64,000 nucleotides of DNA from Rhynchopus euleeides (GCA_963210315.1 OY723263.1:1364001-1428000), one strand, 5' to 3'. Counted from the stretch's first letter, positions 1 through 10,444 are shown. Numbers and translations: made by a program. Notes: generated by a model from the letters alone, not told the origin.

Positions 1-191
1 GTGCTGCATGTAGTGTCTCAATACTTTTCCACCCGTGTGTGCCTAGCCCATGAGAGAGACAGAGCAACGAGCGCGGAGAAGCGCAAACACAAGCCCAGAC
101 CCCTGCCCTGCACCGCCCTGCTCTTTCGACGTCTACCTGTGCCCTGTATCATTGTGCCACATGCAACACCTGCAGGTTTCACACCAACACC

Positions 192-1874
192 ATGTTGTCT
201 GTGCTCTTTGCAGCGGCGTGTGTCGCACTGAATAAAGTGCCTACCATCGCTACCTCCACCAACGGTCTGCTTGATGTGACTTTGGTGTACGGCCTGAAGC
301 GCATCGACCTCGGCGACGGCAGCTCCTTCATGGGACGTGTGTACAACGGCAGTGTGCCTGGACCCAAGCTCGTTGTGCGTGGTGGCGACACACTGCGCAT
401 CCGCCTGATCAACTCACTCGAGGATGTGGGCCCCTACAACAGCAAGATGAACACGTACCGGTCGCCGAACGTGACCAACCTGCATACACACGGACTGCAC
501 GTGACACCCGTGCTCCCTGGCGACGATGTCCGCATGTTCGTTATGCCTGGCTCGTCCTACCAGTATCAGTACAAGATCCCTGCTGACCACGCCCCGGGGC
601 TGCACTGGTACCACCCGCACTTCCACGGCTCATCCGCGCTGCAGGTCTTCAGTGGTGGATACGGTGTGCTGGAGGTGCTGCACCCCTCAGAGGGTGTGCC
701 TGCTACACTGCCCACCCTGGAGATGCCGATCGGGTACATGGACTTCAACGGCGTCTTCTCTGCGGCACTCAGCGGGGCACACCTTGTTGCCATTGCAACC
801 ACCAGCACCGACGATCTGATCCTCGCTGATGCCGAGGCAGGGCGCCTGCCTGCTATCGACAAGTTTCTGATCGATGGCGAGGTGCTGCCAACTTACCGCC
901 TGCAGCAGTGCGAGAGCACCCGCTTGCGCGTCATCTTCGCAGCTGCAGGGTCGGAGTTGACCCTCCGCGTGAGGCACCCCGAATCAAACCGCTGCCCCCC
1001 GTGCGAGCTGTCGCTGATTGCACGTGACGGGCACCAGCTCCGTCAGTTCCCCCGCCCCATCACGGGGAGCGCGTATGTCCCGACCGGTGGGCGCGCCGAC
1101 CTGCTGGTGAGGTGCCCTGTGGCCTGCGAAGGGTACCAGCTGACCTCCCACGACAACCTCGCGGTGCTCGCCCACTTCGAGGTGGCACCGAGCTCCACCT
1201 GCGCACCCGCTATTGCCCCTCTGTCACTGACCCCGCAATACCACACGTCCTACACCCCAAACCTCATGGCTTCGCAGGTGTCGGAGAACAACAAGGTCAG
1301 CATCCAGCTGCTTGACCCTGGGTTCCAGGGCTGCCGGTACATCACCAACTCCCCCACACACGGCAGGATCGACAGGTTCTACCAGCTGAATGACAGCCTC
1401 GACACGCGCCACGTGATGCGGCTGGGGGAGGTGTACGAGCTGTCCCTGGCACAGTCCGCCCTGCACCCCTTCCACACCCACATCCAGCCGTACCAGATCA
1501 TCGGCGGGTCAACATACGCCGATCAGGGGAACTTCGCCACAGGGGACTACGTCGACACCTCGATGTTCGACAACCTCACCCTGCGCTACAGGCCAGTGCA
1601 CTTCACTGGACCCCAGATGTTCCACTGCCACGTGCTGTCGCACGAGGACCAGGGCTGCATGGCGCAGTTTCAAATCGTTGACGCGGGGCCCCGCAACCGG
1701 CACAGGCATACACCGGGAGCCGTGCACAGCCCTGCTTCGGACTCCATCCATCTGGGTGTCGACTCACCGGTCAGCTCAACAACGTCGCTTCTCTCGCTTA
1801 TTATCGGTGTGGCTGCCGCAGCGGTAGTCTGCCTCTTTTACACCTTCCGCCTGCGCGGGTACAAGGAGATGTGA
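192..1874 (+). CDS. Multicopper oxidase, membrane-anchored
   Basis: Single-exon protein of 560 aa. It has the four copper-binding signatures of multicopper oxidases (laccase/ferroxidase/CueO family): HTHG at residues 98-101, HWYHPHFHG at 138-146, HPFHTH at 425-430, and HCHVLSHEDQGC at 478-489. Together these build the trinuclear T2/T3 cluster and the T1 site, so the protein should couple one-electron substrate oxidation to reduction of O2 to water. A short hydrophobic N-terminus (MLSVLFAAACVAL) looks like a signal peptide. A hydrophobic segment near residues 530-553, followed by basic residues, looks like a C-terminal membrane anchor, implying a type I topology with the oxidase domain outside or in a lumen. 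Ten residues after the T1 cysteine, where Met, Leu or Phe normally sits axial to copper, there is Cys489. ATG192 was chosen because a pyrimidine-rich stretch ending in CTGCAG lies about 15 bases upstream. Substrate (phenol, metal, other) cannot be told. Confidence 0.93.
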   Translation: MLSVLFAAACVALNKVPTIATSTNGLLDVTLVYGLKRIDLGDGSSFMGRVYNGSVPGPKLVVRGGDTLRIRLINSLEDVGPYNSKMNTYRSPNVTNLHTHGLHVTPVLPGDDVRMFVMPGSSYQYQYKIPADHAPGLHWYHPHFHGSSALQVFSGGYGVLEVLHPSEGVPATLPTLEMPIGYMDFNGVFSAALSGAHLVAIATTSTDDLILADAEAGRLPAIDKFLIDGEVLPTYRLQQCESTRLRVIFAAAGSELTLRVRHPESNRCPPCELSLIARDGHQLRQFPRPITGSAYVPTGGRADLLVRCPVACEGYQLTSHDNLAVLAHFEVAPSSTCAPAIAPLSLTPQYHTSYTPNLMASQVSENNKVSIQLLDPGFQGCRYITNSPTHGRIDRFYQLNDSLDTRHVMRLGEVYELSLAQSALHPFHTHIQPYQIIGGSTYADQGNFATGDYVDTSMFDNLTLRYRPVHFTGPQMFHCHVLSHEDQGCMAQFQIVDAGPRNRHRHTPGAVHSPASDSIHLGVDSPVSSTTSLLSLIIGVAAAAVVCLFYTFRLRGYKEM

Positions 1875-3263
1875 TGCTCCGATGGCCCAACCTCTCTAGT
1901 GCACCGCATCCCAGTGTTCTTCTGGCAGGTGTGAGCTCCTTACTCACTGCGCGCCTGTTGACCTCCTGATGATGTGCCTGTGGGAAGACACCCCTTCCCC
2001 ACAGTGCCATCATAAGAAAGAGGGCTTCGACCGAACCAATTCTGCTGCAGGCAACTCTTTTTCTTAATCCCCCCCTTCACACTCCCGCCCTGCCTGCCTG
2101 CCCCCGCTCGCTTCCTTACAATCAGCCCCCCCCCCCCTCCCGTTGTGCATTGATCTGCCTTGTACAACATATCTGGTGTAGTGACTACAAAAAGGACTAA
2201 CATTGCGAGAAGGTGCTGGGAGATTTACTTTTCCATTCCCTCTCGACGATCAAACCCCCCCCCCCTTGTGTTTTCCCCGACGTTGTCCGGGTGTTCAGAG
2301 AGTCGGGCGCCGTTTCTGCCACCCTGTCCCCTCGTCCCGGGTCGGGAGGGGCTGGTGATATGCATGCGGGAAATACAAACCGAGAGGTTGCACGATTCCT
2401 GGCAGCGCGGAAGGTGCGAGCCCTGGGCAGCTGGTGGCAGTGGGATGAACCTGACAAAGGGTTAGCGGGAGGCTGTGGCACAGACGGCGTATTGGTGTGT
2501 CGACGGCATGTGTCTTGAAAGGGGCTGTGTGGCCCAACCTGGCGTGTATCCCATTGTGTGCGATGTGGCATTGTGTGGTTGGGGGAGGGGGTTTGCACGT
2601 CTTGGCGGAGGGCATTCTCACCAAGACATTCGCATTCTATTTTTGCATCTTCTTCTGCTGCTTGCCTGCTGCACGCAGGGCAGCGCCCGGATGGAGGACA
2701 TTTCCCACCTCCTGCGCATCGCACCTCCATCCACCGTGTTCTTTGCTCCCTGCTCATCACGCAACGAAGAGTTCGACTTCGAAGAGGGGGTCTTGAAACG
2801 TTAACGCATGTCGGGCACCTGCCTGTTGAACCCGTCAAATGCACAGATATTTCTATGGGTTGACGACGATCTGCGTCTCTACCTCGAAGTACAACGCCTT
2901 CTGGCAACATTGTCCGGGAGTTGGTTGTCCTCGTACGCCGACTCTTGATCGCCGATGCTATGAAATGGGCCGTAACCACCCCTACCCTCCTGAGCATCAC
3001 AATGCTTTATCTTGAATGTTTTGAATGTTTGGCAACCCGAACACCCACACGCAAGTGAACCCCCTTTGGTCGGAGTGGAGGAGGCACCAGGCAGCCTGCC
3101 CTTGCTGCTCTCTCCACTGGCACACACGCGCGCAAAGTGGGAATCACACAGCGGGCCGCCACCGGGCGAGCCTCTCTAGACCTCCGTGTGCTCTGGATGC
3201 AGGCACACCCTCCCCACCACATGGACACTTCAGGGATGAGGGCACGTCTCATGCCTGTGTGAG
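1875..3263. other. Intergenic, no gene recognised
   Basis: This 1.39-kb gap is full of C-runs, for example around 2130-2145 and 2258-2268, and of pyrimidine tracts. The short open frames on both strands show no motif, no consistent codon bias and no domain I recognise. It presumably holds the 3' UTR of the oxidase gene and the trans-splicing signals of the next gene. Confidence 0.6.
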
Positions 3264-5417
3264 ATGCCTGTTCTCCATGTACACGTTGCAGATGAGGTGT
3301 TCGGCGATGCACTGTCGTTTGCCTGCGTTTTATTTGATGGGTCGCTCGGTGATCTCGCCTGCGAGGTGGTGCGGCGTGCGAAGCGCAAACGAGATGGGCA
3401 GTCGTACGGCGAGCAGGCGTTGCGCGCCCTCAGCGAGCGCATCGCATCATCCTGCGATGTGTATGCAGTGGCGTGCAACGGGGACCGACGACCCCTGCCA
3501 CGCGAGGGCCGCCTGCACCTAGGATCGGGGGACCAGGTCTTCTTCAGGAGCCAGCGCCAGAGGCGCGAGGCTTACAGGAACAGGTGCATCCCCAGCCCTG
3601 CGGGGCTGCCCTGCTCGCCCATCACACGCACACCACCGGTGCCTGCTGGCAGCGTGGCCGCCCAGGCCATCGACAGCGTGGTGTGGGCAGCCCCTAGTGG
3701 CATCGACAAGGAGCTGTGCTATGAGGAGGACGAGTCGGTCCTGCCGCAGCCAGCCAGCCCTGTGGGCGACCTGTGGGTGCAGGCCTGGGTGCGGTGCGGC
3801 AGCAGTGCTGAGCTGATGGCTCTTCTCACACCCCATTACCGGGACTTCGTCGAGGCGCTTGTCGAAGGCAACGACGCAGAGAGCCTGATGATGACAGGCC
3901 GCGACACGGCAGGCGAGGGCGGCCAGAGCGTCACCAGCCTCGGCTTCCGCAGCGCCTGGAACGGGCAGTTCTCCCCCGGCATGTGGGGCCCTTGCGAGGT
4001 GCCGCCCGAGGGTGATGTGGTGCAGAGCCCGCTGGCTGCGCTGGCAGGCGAGGTGGCAGACATGCTGCTCAACCAGCAGGCAGAGGCGGCAGACACCGTG
4101 GCCTGCGAGGAGGAGGAGGAGGCGCCCGAGGTGGGTTCCGAGGAGGACTGCCCCCAGAATGAGGAGCTTCTGCAGTCGCCTCTGGTGGACTACTTCTGCA
4201 AAAGGATGTGGTATACGCGTGCGGATCCCGTGCGCATCAAGCCACGCAATGCGAAGCAGTATAGGCAGGCGAAGGAGCAGATCGAGCAGCTGGCGAGCCA
4301 GCCTGCGACAGTGTGGGCGTCGCAGTCAATGTCACCGCGTCGGCAGGCAACCCTGTCGCCGGGCTCCCCAGCATCGCCCATCCTGCGTTGCTGCGATGAT
4401 GTCCTCGATGCTGAGTATGATGGCGACGCGCAGGAATCCACACGCGCTTACAAGCGTCTGCTCGCCTCCCTGCGGCGGGCAAAGGGGCCTTGTCCGACAC
4501 CCCCTCGTCCCACGCGTCCCGCGCGGAAGCGTGTGGCTTCACAGGACAAAGAGATTCATCTTGAGTCGGTGTACCGGCGCAACCTGCAGCGTGAGGAGTC
4601 CGCTGCGTGGGTCCGGATTCTAAAGGAGGCACGGCGGCTGTCCATCGCCATCCAGACATCTGCGCGGCAGCGGGCATGGGAGTCGGCGTGTGTCAAAAAG
4701 CGATACTTTATGCGCACACAGTGGGTGGTGATAGCCAGCGAGACGTCGCGCCGCAACACCCTGATCTACCAGGAGCTGGAGGAGGGCATGGCGGCCTACC
4801 AGCTGATCCACATGCAGGAGATGGAGATGCTGCGGAGGGTTGCCATCTTCGCTGCGTGGGATGCCGAGTGGGACCAGGTTTCGACTGTCCTGTTGCAGTG
4901 GCGGCGCACGCTGGATGATGAGGCGCGGCAGCGGGCGGAGGAGCCTGCATACCTGAGGCAGGATATGGCCAGCAGTGCGACGCCTGATTCCCCCGAGCAC
5001 ACAGCAGCGTCGCCACATGACTACGAGCGTGAGATGGAGCTCATTGAGGAGCACAAAGAGGCGCTCAGCGCTGCCTTTGTCGAGGAGCAGGTGAGCCACC
5101 TGCTGGAGGTGGAGCGCGATGAATGGGAGTCGCGGCACGACTCTTGGCGAAAGGATCGTGAGAGGATGCGCCTGGACATGATGCATTACCCACCCACGCC
5201 GTATGGTGTGCTGCAGGCACACCGGCGTATCCCCTATATCGGCGGCGACTTCACGAAAGCACGTGCCGAGCACCACCACACACGGACCAGCCCCACAAAC
5301 CGTGTCCGTTCTCTAGCACACCACCCGGAACCTCAGAGTGCCGACAGCGCTAGCCCCTCGGCATGGCCCTTCGAGCACCACAGGCGGCGGCTCGAAGATA
5401 AGCTGTTCAGGTTGTGA
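3264..5417 (+). CDS. Hypothetical protein, possible N-terminal ubiquitin-like fold and C-terminal helical region
   Basis: Single-exon frame of 717 aa, family not recognised. The first ~105 residues alternate short hydrophobic strands with a basic helix (VVRRAKRKRDGQ) and end in LGSGDQVFF, a layout resembling a ubiquitin-like beta-grasp fold; this is inference. An acidic stretch (EEEEEAPEVGSEEDCPQNEE) lies near residues 285-305. The C-terminal half (about 440-670) is rich in Glu, Arg, Gln and Trp, with long predicted helices (for example LEEGMAAYQLIHMQEMEMLRR), consistent with coiled coil. The third-position GC bias and the length uninterrupted by stops support a real gene. The start is the first ATG of the long frame; AG dinucleotides occur close upstream but none is decisive. 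No catalytic motif is visible. Confidence 0.75.
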   Translation: MPVLHVHVADEVFGDALSFACVLFDGSLGDLACEVVRRAKRKRDGQSYGEQALRALSERIASSCDVYAVACNGDRRPLPREGRLHLGSGDQVFFRSQRQRREAYRNRCIPSPAGLPCSPITRTPPVPAGSVAAQAIDSVVWAAPSGIDKELCYEEDESVLPQPASPVGDLWVQAWVRCGSSAELMALLTPHYRDFVEALVEGNDAESLMMTGRDTAGEGGQSVTSLGFRSAWNGQFSPGMWGPCEVPPEGDVVQSPLAALAGEVADMLLNQQAEAADTVACEEEEEAPEVGSEEDCPQNEELLQSPLVDYFCKRMWYTRADPVRIKPRNAKQYRQAKEQIEQLASQPATVWASQSMSPRRQATLSPGSPASPILRCCDDVLDAEYDGDAQESTRAYKRLLASLRRAKGPCPTPPRPTRPARKRVASQDKEIHLESVYRRNLQREESAAWVRILKEARRLSIAIQTSARQRAWESACVKKRYFMRTQWVVIASETSRRNTLIYQELEEGMAAYQLIHMQEMEMLRRVAIFAAWDAEWDQVSTVLLQWRRTLDDEARQRAEEPAYLRQDMASSATPDSPEHTAASPHDYEREMELIEEHKEALSAAFVEEQVSHLLEVERDEWESRHDSWRKDRERMRLDMMHYPPTPYGVLQAHRRIPYIGGDFTKARAEHHHTRTSPTNRVRSLAHHPEPQSADSASPSAWPFEHHRRRLEDKLFRL

Positions 5418-5666
5418 TGTGCCGCTTCTAAAGCTGCCCTCCTGTACTGTTTTTATTCTGCAGGGCCCTCAAGAGGCGTTGCTTCCCTTGGTATATTTGC
5501 TCTGTATATAGGACACTCGTGTACAAACTGAGAGCTGTTCCCCCTGCCCCCTCCCCAGCCCCCTGCCCCACACGCCAGCTTGCCTGTCACGAACCCCATG
5601 CTCGTTCACGGTTGCCGTCCCACTGCCTTGTATCGCCACACCGCCACCCCAGGACAGGCAGGCGGG
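5418..5666. other. Short intergenic region with trans-splice-like signals
   Basis: A C-rich tract near 5540-5570 and several AGs near 5650-5660 precede the next start codon. Nothing else is seen. Confidence 0.4.
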
Positions 5667-7565
5667 ATGAGTGTGCGCGTTGGGCGAACTCGTACCCCAC
5701 GGAAAGTGGAGCGGAGTGGGAGCCAGCCCGACCCACGGGGGCACATCTGGCAGAACGGGCTGCGGGGGGGGCTGTATTCGCGCAGCAGGTCGCGGAAGGG
5801 CAGCCCGCTGAAAGGCGCGAAGTTTGCAGTGTACCAGGATGTCGTGCCCGCTGCCGACACGCCGCGCCCTGCCGCACACCATCACCACCACCACCACCAT
5901 ACACCTGGGTCGCGCCCGCCGCGCCATGCGACGTATGTGTTGGATGATGCCCACGTGCCTGCAGAGGTGCCTTCGCCCCAGAGCTCTGCCGTGTGCCTGC
6001 GCGACATCCAGACGAACCTGCTGCACCCCCGGAAGGCGACGAAGCGGCGTCCGCAGCAGGAGGTGGTCGATGCGGAGATGGACCGCCTGCGGAAGCGTGA
6101 GGCGCGCCAGGGTGCACAGCTGACGAACCTGCGGCAGGCGCTGCATAGCATCGCAGCTGGTGACCGGCACGGGCACAGCCACAACAACAGCCACAGTAAC
6201 AACAACAACCACAACCACAGTCACAACCATGGCCACGGCCACAGTCACAACCACACCAAGCACCAGCGCCATCGTGGTGGCGACGAGGAGGACGTGAGGC
6301 GGCGTGAGCTAGAGGTGATCAGCCACGAGATCGAGGCGCTCCTCGATGTGACGCACCGTGACCGCAGCCAGCGAAGAACACCTCCCCGCAGAGCGACAAG
6401 TGGGGGGCGGAGGGAACGCGAGCGGGAACGAGAGCGGGAGAGAGAGAGAGAGAGGGAAAAGGAGAAGGAGAGGGAAAGGGAAAGGGAAAGGGAGAGGGAG
6501 CGGCGCAACGCGAAGGAGAGAGACCGCGAGCCACACCGGGAGAGCGCACGAACACCCAGATCAGCAGTGCGGCCCAAAAGCGGAGTCCAGCCGCCGCACT
6601 TTGCGCACATGGACCCTGTGGCACCGACGCCCCTGCCCCCGCAGCAGCAGGCTGTGCGCCCCTACACAGTGCCCCTGCAGGAGAGCACGCCCCCTGGCAG
6701 CCCTAGGTCCAGCAGCCCTGCGTGGCTGCGCAACGGGTCTAGCGCTCCACCGAAGGGGAGGGTCCCGTGGGACACCACGCCGTCAACGCCAACAGCTGCA
6801 CCTGCTGCTGCACCGCAGCCGCCGCCACCGCAGCATCAGCAGCAGCACCAACCACCGCACTTACAGCCACCGGGGCACGCACAGCCGCCACCGCCGCCAT
6901 CGCGCACAGAGGATGCTGCGACGCAGTCCCCCCCACGTGAGAGCCGCATCCAACCTGCCTCAGACCATGTGGTGCCCGCACAGCACCTGCCGCCCCCCCC
7001 GTGGGAGAGCATGCAGAGCCCGGCGCATGGGGCATGGGCGGCACGTGCACAGCACCTGCATGGCGACCAGCGGGCGGCATCCCAAGCGGCACCCCAAGCC
7101 ACACAGGGCACAGGTTCGGAGATGGGGCTGCTGCGCGAAATACACGACCTGAAGCAGGAGCTGGGGAAGGTGCACCGTCTGCGCGAGATGGAAACAACAC
7201 CGCATGCAGCCCCGATACAGCCTGCGCATATGCACGCGCACACACAGGCCAGCACCTCGCCGCATGGCTCGTCACAGGGGACTGGGCAGGACTACCCACG
7301 CATGACCCCTGCTGCGGTGCGGCAGGTGCAGCAGCCCCAGCATACGCCGCACCAGCCGCAACACACGCCGCTCACGCATCAGGCCCCGATGCAGTTTGCA
7401 GGGATCCAGCCGCAGTTTGCCACAGTGGACGCGCCTCAGTCGCAGTTCCCTCTGGTGCAGCCGCAGGCAGTCCGCCCTCCCTTTGCGCAGTGGCAGCACT
7501 CAGAGGGAGCCAACACAGAGGGGGACCCCTCGCTGCACGAGCGGCATGTCACTGGGGTGATGTGA
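5667..7565 (+). CDS. Low-complexity His/Asn-, Arg/Glu- and Gln/Pro-rich protein
   Basis: 632 aa from ATG5667. This start follows CAGGACAGGCAGGCGGG, which holds plausible trans-splice AGs; an in-frame ATG at 5580 would add 29 residues and cannot be excluded. No known domain. Distinct blocks are visible: an eight-His run encoded near 5876-5900; a His/Asn-rich stretch encoded near 6168-6260; a long alternating Arg-Glu block encoded by a GA-rich microsatellite near 6410-6510; then about 300 residues of Pro/Gln/His/Ala-rich sequence. Short helical segments between them (EVVDAEMDRLRKREARQGAQ and DEEDVRRRELEVISHEIEAL) are the only parts likely to fold. Function unknown; a scaffold or RNA-associated disordered protein is possible. 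It lies 250 bp behind the previous gene on the same strand. Confidence 0.7.
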   Translation: MSVRVGRTRTPRKVERSGSQPDPRGHIWQNGLRGGLYSRSRSRKGSPLKGAKFAVYQDVVPAADTPRPAAHHHHHHHHTPGSRPPRHATYVLDDAHVPAEVPSPQSSAVCLRDIQTNLLHPRKATKRRPQQEVVDAEMDRLRKREARQGAQLTNLRQALHSIAAGDRHGHSHNNSHSNNNNHNHSHNHGHGHSHNHTKHQRHRGGDEEDVRRRELEVISHEIEALLDVTHRDRSQRRTPPRRATSGGRREREREREREREREREKEKERERERERERERRNAKERDREPHRESARTPRSAVRPKSGVQPPHFAHMDPVAPTPLPPQQQAVRPYTVPLQESTPPGSPRSSSPAWLRNGSSAPPKGRVPWDTTPSTPTAAPAAAPQPPPPQHQQQHQPPHLQPPGHAQPPPPPSRTEDAATQSPPRESRIQPASDHVVPAQHLPPPPWESMQSPAHGAWAARAQHLHGDQRAASQAAPQATQGTGSEMGLLREIHDLKQELGKVHRLREMETTPHAAPIQPAHMHAHTQASTSPHGSSQGTGQDYPRMTPAAVRQVQQPQHTPHQPQHTPLTHQAPMQFAGIQPQFATVDAPQSQFPLVQPQAVRPPFAQWQHSEGANTEGDPSLHERHVTGVM

Positions 7566-8210
7566 TCTGATGTGCCCAGGAGAGGATAGTTGTATGGCGG
7601 CAGAGTTGGGTTGGCATGACAGCCACCTGGCTCAGTGCCGCAATCTTGCGATTTTTGTTTCCTCGATCTGGCGTCACCGCCAGGCCGTATTTCAATGTGC
7701 TCTGAAGGGGAGTCTTGTTAGAACTGATCTTAAATAGAATCCAAAAGAAACGCTAAGACATAGAGAAAGGGTGGGTGAGTGGGGGGTTCAGTTAGGCAAG
7801 TTAGGTGCGAGGGGGGTCGCTTCCTTAGATTCAGCGACATCCGCGAACCACCTCCGATCGATTCTGTTCCCCGCATGGGTGTGTGTTGCGTGTTGTGTGG
7901 GGGGGAGGGGGTGGGTGGGTTGGGGCCATTTTACACGAGAGCCGCGACAGAACCCCCTCGACAAAGAAAGCTAGATCACGCCGGCCTTTTGGTTGACAAT
8001 ATGAGCACCAGATGGGGTGTGGGAGAGGGGGTGCCCCTGTGTATGCCAGTTCGGAGCCTCTCGTGCTGCAAACACCTCCCGTCCCCCTCCCCTCCCCTCC
8101 CTCACCCACCTCCCCAGTTGCATTTTGCACGCCGATGAAGAGCCGTGTTGAGCACAGTTCCCCCTACCATTCCACCTCCACACCCCCCCACGCCAGGCGT
8201 TGGAAGCTAC
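7566..8210. other. Intergenic, pyrimidine-rich near its right end
   Basis: No gene seen. A G-rich stretch (about 7895-7925) and a strong C/T tract (8080-8120), followed by CCCCCCACGCCAG at about 8183-8195, fit a polypyrimidine tract and trans-splice acceptor for the ankyrin gene. Confidence 0.5.
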
Positions 8211-8960
8211 ATGTCTGCGGCACCCCTCAGGGCTACAGCAGAGGCGGCACAACAGAGGCTGCGCGACATGGGCATCAACCTCGGATACGACGAGGCACTG
8301 TCCTATGCGTGCACAGAGCATGCCGACCCCTCGACCGTCTCGCTGCTGCTGGATGCGGGCGCATCCCACTCTGCGATGGTGGGCCCCAACCGCTGGACAG
8401 CCATGCACTACGCAGCACAGAGTGGCGCAGTGGGTGCCATGCGCGTGCTGCGGGAGCGCGGGGCGAGCATCCACGCAAAGGATGACGCTGGCGAGACCCC
8501 CTTCCACGTCGCCTCCACCACAGGCGCCCTGGAGGCGATGCGCTTGCTCCAGCTGTGGGGTGCCCGCATCTCGGAGCGCAACGCCTCAGGGGAGACCCCC
8601 TTCCACATCGCGGCCCTGGAGGGCCAGCTGGAGGGCATGGCGCAGCTGCGCGTGTGGGGTGCATCCATCGAGGAGCCGAACGACTCAGGCATGACACCCT
8701 TCCACAGCGTGACGGAGGAGGGCGATGCACTGCGCATGGAGCTGCTGTGGCGGTGGGGCTGCGACATCAACGCCTGCGACCATGAGGGGCGCTCGCCCTT
8801 AGGCACGGCAAGGGAAGAGGGGCATCCAGAGGCTGCGCGCATGCTTGTGCTTTGGGGTGCTGCCCCGCCCGTGCAGGGGTCCGGCTCGGATGCATGCCGG
8901 TTTGCAGGGCTGGAGGACCCAACCCTGCCGAGTGGGCCGGAGGCAATCATCGCATCCTGA
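8211..8960 (+). CDS. Ankyrin-repeat protein
   Basis: 249 aa from ATG8211, the first ATG after the acceptor-like CCAG at about 8195; an in-frame ATG at 8145 would lie upstream of that AG. Five to six ankyrin repeats fill most of the protein. The TPFH/TAMHYAA signatures and GA-x-I turns are clear: WTAMHYAAQSGAVGAMRVL, ETPFHVASTTGALEAMRLL, ETPFHIAALEGQLEGMAQL, MTPFHSVTEEGDALRMELL and RSPLGTAREEGHPEAARML. Ankyrin stacks mediate protein-protein binding; no enzymatic domain is attached. The ~35 C-terminal residues after the last repeat are Gly/Ser/Pro-rich. The partner cannot be inferred from neighbours. Confidence 0.9.
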   Translation: MSAAPLRATAEAAQQRLRDMGINLGYDEALSYACTEHADPSTVSLLLDAGASHSAMVGPNRWTAMHYAAQSGAVGAMRVLRERGASIHAKDDAGETPFHVASTTGALEAMRLLQLWGARISERNASGETPFHIAALEGQLEGMAQLRVWGASIEEPNDSGMTPFHSVTEEGDALRMELLWRWGCDINACDHEGRSPLGTAREEGHPEAARMLVLWGAAPPVQGSGSDACRFAGLEDPTLPSGPEAIIAS

Positions 8961-9313
8961 GGGGCGGTGGCGGGGAGGGGGTCGTCGTGTGCGGATGCCG
9001 GTGCGAATCCCATGATTCAAAAAAGAAGACTATAGCACCTCGTCCCCTTCCTTTACCTTTACCTTTCGCTTCCCCCCCCCTCCTCTTCTCTCGCTGTGGC
9101 CTGCTCAAATGTTATGTGTTTCCCACGCGTTCTCTCCTCGTATTTTCGTTTGATTTCTTCTCCTCCCTAGGTGGGTGGATGTGGCGTGTATTTATTGTTG
9201 TTATGAGTTACCAGCGACGGGGGGGGGGGGGCGGGGATGCGTGTCGCGAAGTAACGGAGGAAATTCAGGAGGATTTGAACCTTTCCTCATTCATGCTCAA
9301 AAAAATCTTGCTG

Positions 9314-9341
9314 ATGCCACTTCACAGGGCCTCAACACAGC
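9314..9341 (+). repeat. Short dispersed repeat, copy 1
   Basis: 28 bases reading ATGCCACTTCACAGGGCCTC then ACACAGC around one variable base. It matches 30774-30801 with a single mismatch. Both copies lie downstream of a gene on the same strand and are followed by a TGAGA-type sequence. Role unknown. Confidence 0.6.
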
Positions 9342-10444
9342 TTTGAGAGACCAGGTCTCGGAGCTGTATTGAGAGAGTACAACTTCGGGACAACGTGTCT
9401 CCAACAATGCGGAAGCAGTGCATCCTGATCTGAAAAAAAAGGATTTTGTGGTGGGTTCGAGAGGGGGGGCGGGGGGCGGGGGGGTCGCTGCCCCCTGCCT
9501 GGACCCCCCCCCCTCTCCTCCGGAGCGACGAGTGGGTCTTATGTTCTGCTGCTGTCAGCGTTGTGTTTCATACCACCGCCACACCCTCCCGTTCCCCCCC
9601 TGCCCCGTACTCCTAACCCACCCAACAGCCCCAGCAACCGCCACCAGCGCCCCTCTCAACTCCTCGTTTTGTCGGTATTGTAGATCCCCCAGGCTCGGAA
9701 AGTTTTAAAAAAATGCTCGTTTTAGATTCACACCTCCCACGCCCAGCAAAACGCTGCAGCGTTTTAGCTGTACCGGAGCGGGGGTGAAGCTTGTTCAGCT
9801 CCACTCTCTCTCCCCCACCCACCCACCCCACGAGTGAAGGGAGATCATTCTTGTGCTTCCTTCTACTTCTATTTCACTACCCCCCACCCCCCACCCACCC
9901 CACCCTTTGGAATGAATCTGTGATCCAGCCGTGTGCTTTCACACGCAACAATCAAAGAGTTCATTCACGACCCCCCTCCCCCCCCTCTTGTTAGTCAACT
10001 AGTTGAAGCACCTTTGGTGCGTCTTGGGGGGTCACTAGGAGGCTAGATCTGAGGAAGTATCGCGGGTGAGGAGACTGACTTTGGGTGGGCAGGCTGCCCT
10101 CTGTGACCATTTTTGTGTGTTTTACCACTTGCTGGTAGTGCTGCCGGCAAGGTTGGAAGGGAACCTCTGAGGACACTCACCACCATTCAGCAGTCCGGCT
10201 TCGGTGGCGGTTTCCTCACGGGTCCCCCGTACGTATCGACAGTTCTACTGCAGACAACTTCCCTCCTCACCCCATCCATTGTTGCCCTCTGATTCATACC
10301 GCCTCCTAAAGTGACCCCCCCCCCCCCTCGAGGGGGTGCTGCTCTCTATTCTCTCCGCATCCTCTCTTCTCTTCTCCTCTTCTCTTCCCTCTCCTTGATC
10401 GCTTCACCCCCTGCAGCCGCAGCGGCATGCTGCAATAAAGCAAC

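Noticed and set aside
2197-3000. 267-aa minus-strand frame in the first large gap
   Set aside because: No motif or biased codon pattern, and it would be the only minus-strand gene in the window.
8990-9020. Possible tRNA B-box (GGTGCGAATCC)
   Set aside because: No matching A-box or cloverleaf can be drawn upstream.
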